From Fulvivirga sp. M361 (GTDB lineage Bacteria; Bacteroidota; Bacteroidia; Cytophagales; Cyclobacteriaceae): 33,062 nucleotides of DNA. The notes beneath the pieces were generated by a model, which did no database searches, had not been told where the DNA came from, and was given only the letters and a program-made list of their open reading frames with translations. The translations under genes and the position numbers were made by a program. The stretch lies in assembly GCF_007097395.1 (NCBI RefSeq), contig NZ_VKDC01000051.1:1-33062 (forward strand). The letters run 5' to 3'. This document shows positions 25,934 to 33,062 of this stretch, piece after piece; the stretch's first letter is position 1; every line of letters begins with the position of its first letter.

Positions 25934-27475
25934 ATGGACAACCATAATATATCTAATGCTTTAAGAGCGTTAAAAATTGAAGAAATAAACCATGGAACTT
26001 CTACTGGCGGCCAATGGCTTTCAGGTACTGGTAAATATATAGAATCTTACTCTCCCGTAGATGGCAAACTGATCGGAAAAGTTTACCAGACCACAGAAGA
26101 GCAATATAAAAAAGTCATTGAAACAGCCTCAGAAGCTTTTAAAAGCTGGCGATTGTTACCTGCTCCTAAGCGAGGAGAAATTGTTCGCCAGATCGGTAAT
26201 GAACTACGGGCACAAAAAGAGCCACTTGGTAAGTTGGTATCTTATGAGATGGGTAAATCCTACCAGGAAGGTTTAGGAGAGGTTCAGGAAATGATTGACA
26301 TCTGTGATTTTGCGGTAGGACTTTCACGTCAGTTACATGGTCTTACCATGCACTCTGAAAGGCCAGAGCACAGGATGTACGAGCAATATCATCCTTTAGG
26401 TATCGTAGGAATAATTTCTGCTTTTAACTTTCCCGTAGCAGTATGGTCATGGAACACGATGCTTGCATGGGTCTGTGGTGATGTATGTATTTGGAAGCCT
26501 TCTGAAAAAACACCTTTATGCGGCATTGCCTGTCAGCAGATCGTGAGTAAGGTATTTGCTGAAAATAACGTCCCTGAAGGTGTGTCATGCCTTGTTAACG
26601 GCGATTATCGCATTGGCGAACTACTCAGTAACGACGTTAACATACCACTAATTTCTGCTACAGGATCTACACGTATGGGTAAAAAAGTAGCCGCAGCAGT
26701 AGGTGCCAGACTTGGTAAGTCTTTATTGGAACTTGGGGGTAATAATGCCATCATCATTTCAGAACATGCAGACCTGGATATAGCTATTATGGGAGCGCTA
26801 TTTGGCGCTGTAGGTACTTGTGGGCAGCGTTGTACTTCTACACGACGGTTAATCATTCATGAGTCCATCTATGATACCGTCAGAGACAAGCTGGCTGCTG
26901 CTTATACTCAACTAAAAATCGGAAACCCATTGGATGAGGCAAATCATGTAGGACCGTTAATTGACCAACAGGCAGTAGATATGTATAGCACTGCCCTTAA
27001 AGAAATAAAAAGCCAGGGAGGGACTATCCTGGTAGAAGGAGGAGTAATGGAAGGGGAAGGTTATCGCTCCGGCTGCTATGTTAAGCCTGTAATAGCAGAA
27101 GCAGAAAACAGCATGGATATAGTACAGGCAGAGACCTTCGCACCAATTCTATATCTTATAAAGTATAAAAAAATAGAAGACGCCATATCAATGCAAAACG
27201 GGGTGGTTCAGGGATTATCTTCCGCTATTATGACCACACACGTAAGGGAAGCAGAACATTTCTTATCTCATGGAGGGTCAGATTGTGGCATCGCAAATGT
27301 CAACATAGGTACATCAGGGGCCGAGATAGGCGGAGCATTTGGCGGTGAAAAGGAAACCGGAGGAGGAAGGGAATCAGGATCAGATGCCTGGAAAGTATAT
27401 ATGCGCAGGCAGACAAATACTATTAATTATGGCACTGAACTTCCATTGGCACAAGGTATACAGTTTAATCTATAG
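25934..27475 (+). CDS. amaB: ALDH7-type aldehyde dehydrogenase (alpha-aminoadipic semialdehyde / P6C dehydrogenase)
   Basis: An NAD-dependent aldehyde dehydrogenase of the ALDH7 (antiquitin) group, which oxidises alpha-aminoadipic semialdehyde, in equilibrium with piperideine-6-carboxylate, in lysine breakdown. Catalytic residues are N165 (SAFNFPV), E266 (LLELGGNNAIII) and C300 (GTCGQRCTSTRR). The ELGGNNA block and the C-terminal GTSGAEIGGAFGGEKETGGG are typical of ALDH7 and distinguish it from betaine or succinate-semialdehyde enzymes. The 513-residue length is standard. ATG start. No other lysine-catabolic gene is adjacent, so the exact substrate is inferred from family only. Confidence 0.9.
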   Translation: MDNHNISNALRALKIEEINHGTSTGGQWLSGTGKYIESYSPVDGKLIGKVYQTTEEQYKKVIETASEAFKSWRLLPAPKRGEIVRQIGNELRAQKEPLGKLVSYEMGKSYQEGLGEVQEMIDICDFAVGLSRQLHGLTMHSERPEHRMYEQYHPLGIVGIISAFNFPVAVWSWNTMLAWVCGDVCIWKPSEKTPLCGIACQQIVSKVFAENNVPEGVSCLVNGDYRIGELLSNDVNIPLISATGSTRMGKKVAAAVGARLGKSLLELGGNNAIIISEHADLDIAIMGALFGAVGTCGQRCTSTRRLIIHESIYDTVRDKLAAAYTQLKIGNPLDEANHVGPLIDQQAVDMYSTALKEIKSQGGTILVEGGVMEGEGYRSGCYVKPVIAEAENSMDIVQAETFAPILYLIKYKKIEDAISMQNGVVQGLSSAIMTTHVREAEHFLSHGGSDCGIANVNIGTSGAEIGGAFGGEKETGGGRESGSDAWKVYMRRQTNTINYGTELPLAQGIQFNL

Positions 27476-27559
27476 AATCATGTCATTCGTCGAATTATTG
27501 AATATCCGGAATTTCGGCGGGAAACAATATCTTTTGCAGATTTGTTAAATTGATTATCA

Positions 27560-27597
27560 GTGGGTTACGTAAACAGAACCTTTTTGGCGTAACCCAC
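27560..27597. terminator. 10-bp hairpin after aldehyde dehydrogenase
   Basis: Perfect arms GTGGGTTACG and CGTAACCCAC enclose an 18-nt loop. It lies 85 nt after the aldehyde dehydrogenase stop and about 110 nt before the response-regulator ATG. No U-tract follows on either strand, so it may be a terminator or a regulator site. Confidence 0.4.
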
Positions 27598-27708
27598 AAT
27601 AGGCTTCTGTAGCCGTTTTGTCATTTTTTAATGCCAATCGGGCCCTGTGTATAATTTTGAGATTGCAGAGCTTTAGTTTAACTTTAGCGAATATCATATA
27701 AAAAATCT

Positions 27709-28125
27709 ATGTTCGATAAGCAAAAAAGATATCACTCTGTAATGTTGATTGATGACAATGAAATCGACAATCTCATCAACCAGAAAATGATAGAGGCGGC
27801 TAATATTGCCACCTATATTTATACTCACACGGGTGCAAAAAGTGCTATCGAATTTCTTAAAAACATTGAGAAGATAGACGACATAGCTGATCAGGTACTA
27901 CCGGAAGTAATTTTTCTGGACATCGACATGCCTTTAATGGATGGGTTCCAATTTCTTGATGAATTTGAGAAGCTCGGCGAAAATACCCGAAAGAAATGTA
28001 AGATTGTGATGCTTACTTCATCTATCAATCCACAGGATATGAACAAATCCAAGAAGTACAGCTATGTGAAGTTGTATATTAACAAACCATTGTCCCAGGA
28101 AAGCCTGGAAAACATTAAGCTTTAA
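27709..28125 (+). CDS. CheY-like single-domain response regulator
   Basis: A stand-alone receiver domain of 138 residues. The acidic pocket is at D15-D16 (MLIDDNEID), the phospho-acceptor D71 is in FLDIDMP, T103-S104 lie in VMLTSS, and K126-P127 in INKPLS. There is no output domain, so it would act by protein contact or as a phosphorelay intermediate. No histidine kinase is nearby. The LIDDNEIDNLINQKMI opening is typical of Bacteroidota single-domain receivers. The stop lies 4 nt from the stop of the convergent gene. An exact TAATTTTG box at 27652-27659 is a possible -7 element, without a -33 partner. Confidence 0.92.
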   Translation: MFDKQKRYHSVMLIDDNEIDNLINQKMIEAANIATYIYTHTGAKSAIEFLKNIEKIDDIADQVLPEVIFLDIDMPLMDGFQFLDEFEKLGENTRKKCKIVMLTSSINPQDMNKSKKYSYVKLYINKPLSQESLENIKL

Positions 28126-28129
28126 AAAC

Positions 28130-29578
28130 TTAAGGCCTTTCGCACATACGTTGTACAAAGCTCTCATCCCTTTTGATCAGATTCGAGAGAGCAAAGTGAG
28201 GCGTATCTATTACAGATATTTTCGTCATCATTGTCCGTATTTTATCAGCTTTATTCTTTTTCACATCACTGATAGCTACTTTGAGTATTTTGGATAAAAT
28301 GATTACGTGTTCACAGGTGTCTTTACCCAGTAAACGTACCTGTCGTTGAATACTGTTGATCAACTGATTAAACAGATCAAAATCGCTCATCATAGCATAT
28401 TGTATAGCAAGGATGATCTTTATTTCCAGCTGGACATAAGGATACTTTTTTAAGCTCACCTCATTGAGCAGGTTATTGATCCATCTGCTAGCCTCTTCAT
28501 AATTATTAGCGTAATAACAAGATATAGCACGGTACATAACGTATGTGAGATAGGTTGGAGTGTCCTGCTTGTCCGCCTCGTAATCATGGAACATCCCTTC
28601 ATTCTCTTCATACATTTCTGCCTCTGTACCTACTCTCAAATGACGATGTACTTTGGTCACAAGAAACTGAGAAGGGTGCGTATAAAGTGTGTAATTTGTA
28701 AGAAGGTTACTTGCAGCATCATTGACCTCCTCAAAATATCTTTCTGCTTTGCGATATACTTTGTAATGATTATAGTATTCAAGCTTTAAAAACTCGAACA
28801 CAAGGTTCATGTGGTAATAGATAGAATCCAACTGATATGATTTGAATATCTTCTCTACATTATGAAGTATATCTTCAATGGGCTCCACATCTTCATCCAT
28901 ACTCTCTTCCTGATCCACAAAAAGTTGATGAAATATTACAATGCAACTTTGATAAACATACAGCCTGTGCGACTCATACAATGCACTCACGTTGGCCATC
29001 TCCTTCATTAGTAACGTCAGTCCTAGTTTATCAGAATCCTCACCTGAAAGGGTGAATTCACCGTATTTCTTAAAATATTCTGCCAGCAGGTCTTCGGCTT
29101 TATCCACTGCAAGCATGTAAGCTACATGTCTGTTGTATTGCTGAGAATAGTGGTAATACTCAGGATCATGTATATGCATTTTCTTGAGTGACTTATAAAC
29201 AATAGTCAACTCGTTGGAAAGATCATAATCCAGCAATTCCTTCTCCAGTTTTTTTAACGTAGCCGCAGCAATAGCCCTTTTCTTGGTAAAAATGATCTCA
29301 TTAATATTAGCGACCTTCTTTAGAATATCTGTCCTGGGGCTTTCCATGATCTGGATCAGATAATCTTCTATCTTTTGGTTTAACCTGGACCTTAGCGTAT
29401 AGTAGGCATTTGTATTAACACCGAGCTCGTTCATGATCTTTGTATCCGAGAGTTGCCGCTCTCTCATAGCCTGTAACAAATACGCCGACTTGTCAGCGTT
29501 ACTTTCTAATAAAGAATCTCTAATAGATTCATAGTCCTTAATCGACAACTGCTTGATGATGTTTTTGAGCTTCGCCAT
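28130..29578 (-). CDS. Large helical protein with N-terminal HTH-like segment, function unknown
   Basis: I do not recognise the family. The protein has 482 residues with no signal peptide or membrane segment and is almost wholly alpha-helical. Residues about 38-72 (RQLSDTKIMNELGVNTNAYY, then RSRLNQKIEDYL) look like a helix-turn-helix or a short DNA/RNA-binding unit. The rest reads like degenerate TPR-type helical hairpins (for example YRAISCYYANNYEEASRWI). An acidic linker EESMDEDVEPIED lies near the middle. ATG start. It is convergent with the response regulator, with only 4 nt between stops. A regulatory or scaffold role is possible but not shown. Confidence 0.72.
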   Translation of the reverse strand: MAKLKNIIKQLSIKDYESIRDSLLESNADKSAYLLQAMRERQLSDTKIMNELGVNTNAYYTLRSRLNQKIEDYLIQIMESPRTDILKKVANINEIIFTKKRAIAAATLKKLEKELLDYDLSNELTIVYKSLKKMHIHDPEYYHYSQQYNRHVAYMLAVDKAEDLLAEYFKKYGEFTLSGEDSDKLGLTLLMKEMANVSALYESHRLYVYQSCIVIFHQLFVDQEESMDEDVEPIEDILHNVEKIFKSYQLDSIYYHMNLVFEFLKLEYYNHYKVYRKAERYFEEVNDAASNLLTNYTLYTHPSQFLVTKVHRHLRVGTEAEMYEENEGMFHDYEADKQDTPTYLTYVMYRAISCYYANNYEEASRWINNLLNEVSLKKYPYVQLEIKIILAIQYAMMSDFDLFNQLINSIQRQVRLLGKDTCEHVIILSKILKVAISDVKKNKADKIRTMMTKISVIDTPHFALSNLIKRDESFVQRMCERP

Positions 29579-30437
29579 AAATGGAGTTTGCCTTTAAAAT
29601 AGATGAAAAAATGCCTTTTTACGTCACATAACCTAACATGCGCTTACAGAACAAAGTTGAAAAGATAGTAAAAAAATACTATACAGTAGTTCTGAAACAC
29701 AAACATACTTAATACCTAAAAATAACGTTTCTTGGCAACTTCATTATCATTTTTTACAAAACAAAAAGAATATAAATTTTAATAAAACTTAGATTTAAAT
29801 TTAAAATTTAGTATTAAAATTTAGTTTTTTATATCTTATAAATGCTCATCATTGGTTAACCTTAAAACGCTAATCGATTGATTTTCTGAAAGATAGACTT
29901 AACATTAAAAGTAGAAAAAAGACCATAAAATTTGATACGTCTCTCATCAGTTTATTGTACTATATGATACAAAAAATCAATAATAAGGGAAAAAACATGG
30001 ATATCAGACTATTCACGTTAAGCCAATCTTTATGAAATATTCAAGCAACCGGCATGTTTTTGTTCATCTCATCCATGAAAAATCTCAGTTATCCGGTAGC
30101 GTAGCACGCTCACTGGCTGCTAATGGTTCCTTCATTACAACTCCATCCACCCCAGGTCTCAAATGGTTCTGAAAACAATTTACTGCCATATATCGCAGCA
30201 TTAATTTTCGCATAGTGAAGCTAAAACCGTGAAAATAATCACTGTCAATTTTTGAGAATAAGATCATTTAGTATTTTTTCGGCGATTCAATAGTTCACCA
30301 GGTGCCTAATGGGTATTGATAAAAAACCAAAAGTTATGGAATAGGAGTATTCTCATAAAAGCAATGTCTTCAGAATATCATAAAAAAAGGAAGTCCTGAG
30401 TCAGAACTTCCCTTTAATCAGCAGGCTTTTAAGTCTA
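29579..30437. other. 859-bp AT-rich non-coding gap
   Basis: No supported gene. The core about 29758-29845 is almost pure A/T and contains an 11-bp direct repeat TTAAAATTTAG at 29801-29811 and 29814-29824. The gap serves as upstream region for the helical-protein gene on the minus strand and ends with the ferritin terminator. A 60-codon minus-strand frame at 30085-30267 has no recognisable features and was not called. Confidence 0.6.
30382..30414 (-). terminator. Rho-independent terminator of ferritin gene
   Basis: On the minus strand a stem with arms GGAAGTTCTG and CAGGACTTCC (one mismatch, 3-nt loop) is preceded by AAAG and followed by CCTTTTTTTATG. It starts about 25 nt after the ferritin stop. 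This is the clearest intrinsic terminator in the window. Confidence 0.85.
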
Positions 30438-30974
30438 TTATCCTTCTTCTCCCCCGTCGTATTCAACGTGCAATACACGTTCTTCTATCATTCCCAGCGC
30501 TATTTTATCTTCTCCAAGCACATCAAATAATTCAAGTGTTCTTCGTGCTACAAACTCTTCCTCAATCTGCTCTTGCACAAACCAACGCATAAATTCCTCA
30601 GTAGCGATGTCTCCGGCTTTTCGACAAGCCCTCACAATGTCATGAATAGCATCTGTCACACTAATTTCCATTTCAAGCGCTTTTTCAAATACCTCTCTGA
30701 GCGAACCGAATTCATATTGTGATTCAGCTACTGCGGGTGAAATAGCATTACACTCCATATCTGTCAGGTAGCGGAAAATCTTCATCTGATGCTTACGCTC
30801 TTCTTCGGACTGCTTAAAGAAAAAAGCAGCGCAGTTGTCATAACCACGTACATCACACCAGGCCGCCAATGCTAAATAACTGGCTGATGATTGAGCTTCT
30901 ATCTTGACTTGTTTATTTAAAATGTCAGTGATTTCCTCACTAAGCACTTGATGTCTTCTTAAAATATCTTTCAT
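30438..30974 (-). CDS. ftnA: Ferritin (non-haem, FtnA-type)
   Basis: An iron-storage cage subunit that oxidises Fe(II) and deposits the ferric mineral. The ferroxidase ligands E26, E59, H62, E103 and Q136 have exactly the spacing of E. coli FtnA (33, 3, 41 and 33 residues), and the third-site glutamate E139 is also present (QEQIEEE). The 178-residue length is normal, including the long fourth helix and a short acidic tail (YDGGEEG). ATG start. It has its own candidate promoter on the downstream side of the DUF gene and a strong terminator, so it is probably monocistronic. Confidence 0.96.
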   Translation of the reverse strand: MKDILRRHQVLSEEITDILNKQVKIEAQSSASYLALAAWCDVRGYDNCAAFFFKQSEEERKHQMKIFRYLTDMECNAISPAVAESQYEFGSLREVFEKALEMEISVTDAIHDIVRACRKAGDIATEEFMRWFVQEQIEEEFVARRTLELFDVLGEDKIALGMIEERVLHVEYDGGEEG

Positions 30975-31035
30975 TTTATCAATAGTCTATCAGGTAAAGA
31001 AACCGAAATCATGAGTAAAAGTTGCTTTTTACGAA

Positions 31036-31064
31036 CAAATGAAATCAATTTATACTTAGTCAAA
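31036..31064 (-). promoter_or_regulatory. Candidate ferritin promoter
   Basis: On the minus strand TTTG (31064-31061) is followed after 17 nt by TTCATTTG (31043-31036), a 7/8 match to TAnnTTTG. It lies about 60 nt before the ferritin ATG and just past the stop of the 118-residue gene, which supports a separate transcript for the ferritin. Confidence 0.4.
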
Positions 31065-31071
31065 ATAAAGT

Positions 31072-31428
31072 TTAAAGGGCCTTTCTTACAATTCGCCGCT
31101 GGATAATACTATTCAATTCCATCATGGCAAATGATCCTGAAAACAACTCCCTCAACTCGAGTATTTGAAGCGTGGAAAGGGCAAAAAAACGATCGCAATG
31201 AGGCAGATGTATCAATTCAATATCCGGAACATCAGTATTGAACAGGTTAAACAGATCAATTTTCCGGATTTTAGATTTAAATACGATTAACTCACAAAAA
31301 CGAAAAACCACTTTCTGGCCAAAAAACACCAGTGTAAACTGTTCCGTAGTATCACACTGATACAAATGCGTATTATCTGTACTAAAGATAAGCACTCCTA
31401 ATGATGATGTTACCGTTTCCGTTGTCAT
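31072..31428 (-). CDS. 118-residue protein of unknown function (DUF6686-like pattern)
   Basis: I cannot assign a function. The protein is soluble and 118 residues long, with the pattern of a small conserved Bacteroidota family: LYQC (C25), FTLVFFGQKVVFRF, a central ELIVFKSKIRKIDL, HLPHCDRFFALSTLQILELR and a basic end QRRIVRK. This layout resembles what I recall of DUF6686, but the match is from memory. Its ATG follows directly, in the same frame, on the TAA of the Cys-rich small gene, so translation is probably coupled. Cysteines at about 25, 45 and 88 could take part in metal binding, but no motif is complete. Confidence 0.65.
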   Translation of the reverse strand: MTTETVTSSLGVLIFSTDNTHLYQCDTTEQFTLVFFGQKVVFRFCELIVFKSKIRKIDLFNLFNTDVPDIELIHLPHCDRFFALSTLQILELRELFSGSFAMMELNSIIQRRIVRKAL

Positions 31429-31587
31429 TTATTTACGTGGACAGCCTTTACAGTGTTTACCCTTCTTCTTGTACTTTTTGCAGCATTTCTTGAAGATACA
31501 TTCCTCCATGGGTAAGAAGTCATCTTTAACATCTACAGATACAAAATCAGCGAATTCTTCCTGGCATATGCTTCCGTCCAATTCCAT
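31429..31587 (-). CDS. 52-residue Cys/Lys-rich small protein
   Basis: A short gene below usual ORF cut-offs. Reading from ATG at 31587, it encodes 52 residues: an acidic N-terminal half (EEFADFVSVDVKDD) and a basic, cysteine-rich C-terminal half with C30, C35, C36, C46 and C49 (ECIFKKCCKKYKKKGKHC, then KGCP), plus C8. The CxxC and CC pairs with lysine-rich spacers look like a metal- or nucleic-acid-binding finger. The stop TAA abuts the ATG of the 118-residue gene in the same frame. The charge split and tight junction argue for a real gene. Nearness to ferritin hints at metal handling, which is inference. Confidence 0.7.
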   Translation of the reverse strand: MELDGSICQEEFADFVSVDVKDDFLPMEECIFKKCCKKYKKKGKHCKGCPRK

Positions 31588-31955
31588 TCTTATTTAGATT
31601 AATTAAAAATAATAGCAAAGGTGTGGTTTTCCGGGAATATTTGCAAGTAAATCCAAGTGGGTATTTTCGTTAATCCCACCTGATTGAAATCAGGTATAAA
31701 CCTTTCCCAAGCTTAAAACTACGCTTGAGTATATCGACCAACTTACTGCTCCTCCCTGGAAATAGACAGCTAGCGGATCAATGTACGGTTAATAACAGTA
31801 AAAACACTTTGCAGTCCAAGGTGTGATGTTATTTCTCAGTTGCCTTCTGAATGTTACAGATCAAACGTATGCGCCGTTTTTATCCAAAAAAAACCTCAAA
31901 TTAACACTGCTTCTTTCAGGATAAACAGTATCAAACTCATATCAAATTTAGACCT
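31588..31955. other. 368-bp divergent intergenic region
   Basis: This separates the Cys-rich gene (minus) from the acetolactate decarboxylase (plus). No gene was found. It contains a compact hairpin ACCTGAT/ATCAGGT at 31678-31684/31689-31695, preceded by GTGGG/CCCAC (31657-31661/31675-31679) and followed by a weaker CAAGC/GCTTG pair. Two promoters must lie here, but none could be placed with confidence. Confidence 0.5.
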
Positions 31956-32765
31956 ATGAAAGTATTCAATCCATTCTTAACAGCCTTGGTACTGTTGATT
32001 GCATGCAATCAAAACCAGCATTCCGTTCCCGTTGCGGGTTCCACCGAAGAAACAATAGTCGAAAAAGAAAAAAGTGATGTCTTCTATCATTACTCCATTT
32101 GGTACGCATTTGTTAATAAAATTTTTGAAGGAGAACTGACGGCTAAAGAATTAAAAGAAAGAGGAGATATTGCCCTGGGGTCATATAATCTACTTGACGG
32201 AGAACTAATTATGCTCGATGGAGTATTGTTTAAGGCAACGGAAGACGGTAAAGTCACAAGAGTCAAAGATGACGACAAAATAGTGTATGCAAATGCCGCA
32301 TTTTTCGATGTGGAGCAATCCTTCGAGATAAAGGAAGTAGATAATTACAAAAGCCTCAGGGAGAAGATCAATGAACAGTTACCCTCTAAAAACATATTTT
32401 ACGCTTTTAAAATACATGGGGATTTCAAAAAGATGAAATGTGGGGGCTTGAATAAGCAGGATAAACCTTTCGAGGATGGTTTGGATGTACTCATTCCAAA
32501 TCGCCCGGTTTTCGAACGTGAAAACTTCTCCGGGACCATGGTAGGTTTTTTCTGCCCGGAGTTCATCGGAAATATCAACGTAGCGGCTTATCACCTGCAC
32601 TTTGTTTCAGATGACGAAACCTTTGCCGGGCATGTCATGGAATTTGAAGCTGAGAATCTAAAGGTTGAAATGGATTACATCTATGAATACCAGTTTGCCG
32701 TACCCCGGTCACCGGAATACCTTAATGGCAATTTTGAGAACGAATTCCAATACAAAAAGAAATAA
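31956..32765 (+). CDS. Acetolactate decarboxylase, exported lipoprotein form
   Basis: Converts alpha-acetolactate to acetoin. A lipoprotein signal peptide ends at C17 (LLIAC), so the enzyme should be anchored in the periplasm or on the outer membrane, unlike most cytoplasmic BudA. The zinc ligands H213, H215 and H226 (YHLHF...AGH) have the H-x-H-x10-H spacing of characterised acetolactate decarboxylases. The substrate-loop pattern GSYNLLDGELIMLDG lies at 75-89, and the late FSGTMVGFFCPEF block is also typical. The 269-residue length includes about 25 residues of leader. ATG start. No acetolactate synthase gene is nearby. Confidence 0.9.
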   Translation: MKVFNPFLTALVLLIACNQNQHSVPVAGSTEETIVEKEKSDVFYHYSIWYAFVNKIFEGELTAKELKERGDIALGSYNLLDGELIMLDGVLFKATEDGKVTRVKDDDKIVYANAAFFDVEQSFEIKEVDNYKSLREKINEQLPSKNIFYAFKIHGDFKKMKCGGLNKQDKPFEDGLDVLIPNRPVFERENFSGTMVGFFCPEFIGNINVAAYHLHFVSDDETFAGHVMEFEAENLKVEMDYIYEYQFAVPRSPEYLNGNFENEFQYKKK

Positions 32766-32788
32766 CTCCGCCCGTCAACTCATCAGCT

Positions 32789-32971
32789 ATGTTACGTTTT
32801 TATCACCTATGCCAGACGTTGAAAGCAAGTATATCCGTGTTGGTAATAGCCCTTTTGCTTTCTGCCTGCGTTGGAAGGAAAACGGTTAATATACAATACG
32901 ATAGCAACATCCCCCAAGTCACATTTGCTGTTGAAGACCTTAACCCGGAAAATTCATTAGTAGGTGAATAA
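32789..32971 (+). pseudogene. Short lipoprotein, possibly truncated by a mobile element
   Basis: A 60-residue frame begins at ATG 32789 with a lipoprotein signal peptide ending at C27 (ALLLSAC). Only 33 residues follow (VNIQYDSNIPQVTFAVEDL, then NPENSLVGE) before TAA at 32969-32971, whose last base is also the first base of a long inverted repeat. The segment PQVTFAVEDL recalls the start of periplasmic carbohydrate-active proteins of Bacteroidota, which continue for hundreds of residues. A gene cut by insertion is therefore plausible. It could equally be a genuine small lipoprotein. It follows acetolactate decarboxylase by 23 nt. Confidence 0.4.
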
Positions 32972-33038
32972 TTTGGGTGTAAGGTGTTATTTTTGAGATA
33001 GTTAGAAACAAAAAGCACACCTTATACGACACCCAAAT
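32971..33038. repeat. Long imperfect inverted repeat at the right edge
   Basis: The outer arms ATTTGGGTGT (32971-32980) and ACACCCAAAT (33029-33038) are perfect. Directly inside them AAGGTGT (32981-32987) pairs with ACACCTT (33017-33023), leaving only ATACG unpaired. A central AT-rich loop of about 29 nt remains. The structure ends one base before an ATG. It may be the subterminal hairpin or end of an insertion sequence, or a terminator/attenuator without a U-tract. Confidence 0.6.
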
Positions 33039-33062
33039 ATGAGGGATAAAAATACGGCATTT
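33039..33062 (+). CDS. Start of a further gene (8 codons, cut by window edge)
   Basis: An ATG directly after the inverted repeat opens a frame MRDKNTAF that runs off the window. The position behind a 68-nt palindromic element suggests a transposase or other mobile-element gene, but eight codons are far too few to identify it. Confidence 0.3.

Noticed and set aside
27339-27548. 69-codon plus-strand frame overlapping the end of the aldehyde dehydrogenase
   Set aside because: Most of it lies within a well-supported gene in another frame, and the remaining codons show no features.
30085-30267. 60-codon minus-strand open frame in the AT-rich gap before ferritin
   Set aside because: No recognisable family, no signal or conserved-looking pattern and no operon context. 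The length is expected by chance.

Overview
The window looks like chromosomal DNA of a Bacteroidota (Bacteroidetes) bacterium, probably a marine or gliding member of the Cytophagales. The basis is its AT-rich intergenic DNA, the near absence of Shine-Dalgarno sequences, several TAnnTTTG-like -7 promoter boxes, and gene families typical of that phylum (PHP-type capsule phosphatase, short Wza-like lipoprotein, ComA homologue, CheY-like single-domain regulator). No rRNA, tRNA, CRISPR array or complete insertion sequence was seen. The genus cannot be fixed from the sequence alone.

Layout: (1) 0-3.7 kb, minus strand: transketolase, with a terminator behind it and an operator-like palindrome in front, then the GTPase HflX. 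(2) 3.8-9.9 kb, plus strand: a surface-polysaccharide block made of a GT4 glycosyltransferase, a Wza-type export lipoprotein, a Wzc-type co-polymerase/tyrosine kinase, its PHP-family phosphatase partner and an SDR/epimerase-like enzyme. Three of these genes start with GTG or TTG. The lipoprotein and kinase genes lie in the same frame, separated only by one TAA. (3) 9.9-13.8 kb: a TPR protein, a phosphosulfolactate synthase (ComA) homologue, a DUF368/PopT-type undecaprenyl-phosphate translocase and shikimate dehydrogenase, all tightly packed. (4) 13.8-21.4 kb: a 910-bp non-coding stretch with a repeat-like hairpin, then a 2042-residue single-module type I polyketide synthase (KS-AT-DH-KR-ACP-TE) and a small lipocalin-like protein. 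The DH and KR domains have lost their key catalytic or cofactor residues. (5) 21.7-28.1 kb: housekeeping and unrelated genes: a SpoIIAA/STAS-like small protein, UvrB, an HtrA/Deg protease, an ALDH7-type aldehyde dehydrogenase and a receiver-only response regulator. (6) 28.1-33.06 kb: a large helical protein of unknown function, an 859-bp AT-rich gap, a ferritin with its own promoter and terminator, an unlisted 52-residue Cys/Lys-rich protein fused end-to-start with a 118-residue unknown protein, an exported acetolactate decarboxylase lipoprotein, a short and possibly truncated lipoprotein, and at the very edge a long inverted repeat followed by the start of another gene.

The most interesting item is the PKS. 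It keeps an intact condensing core, carrier and thioesterase, but its reductive domains look dead, so it would be expected to release unreduced beta-keto or pyrone-type products, or to have recruited the dead domains as scaffold. Next are the ComA homologue, which may feed sulfonate or sulfonolipid chemistry in a non-methanogen, and the tiny Cys-rich gene beside the ferritin.
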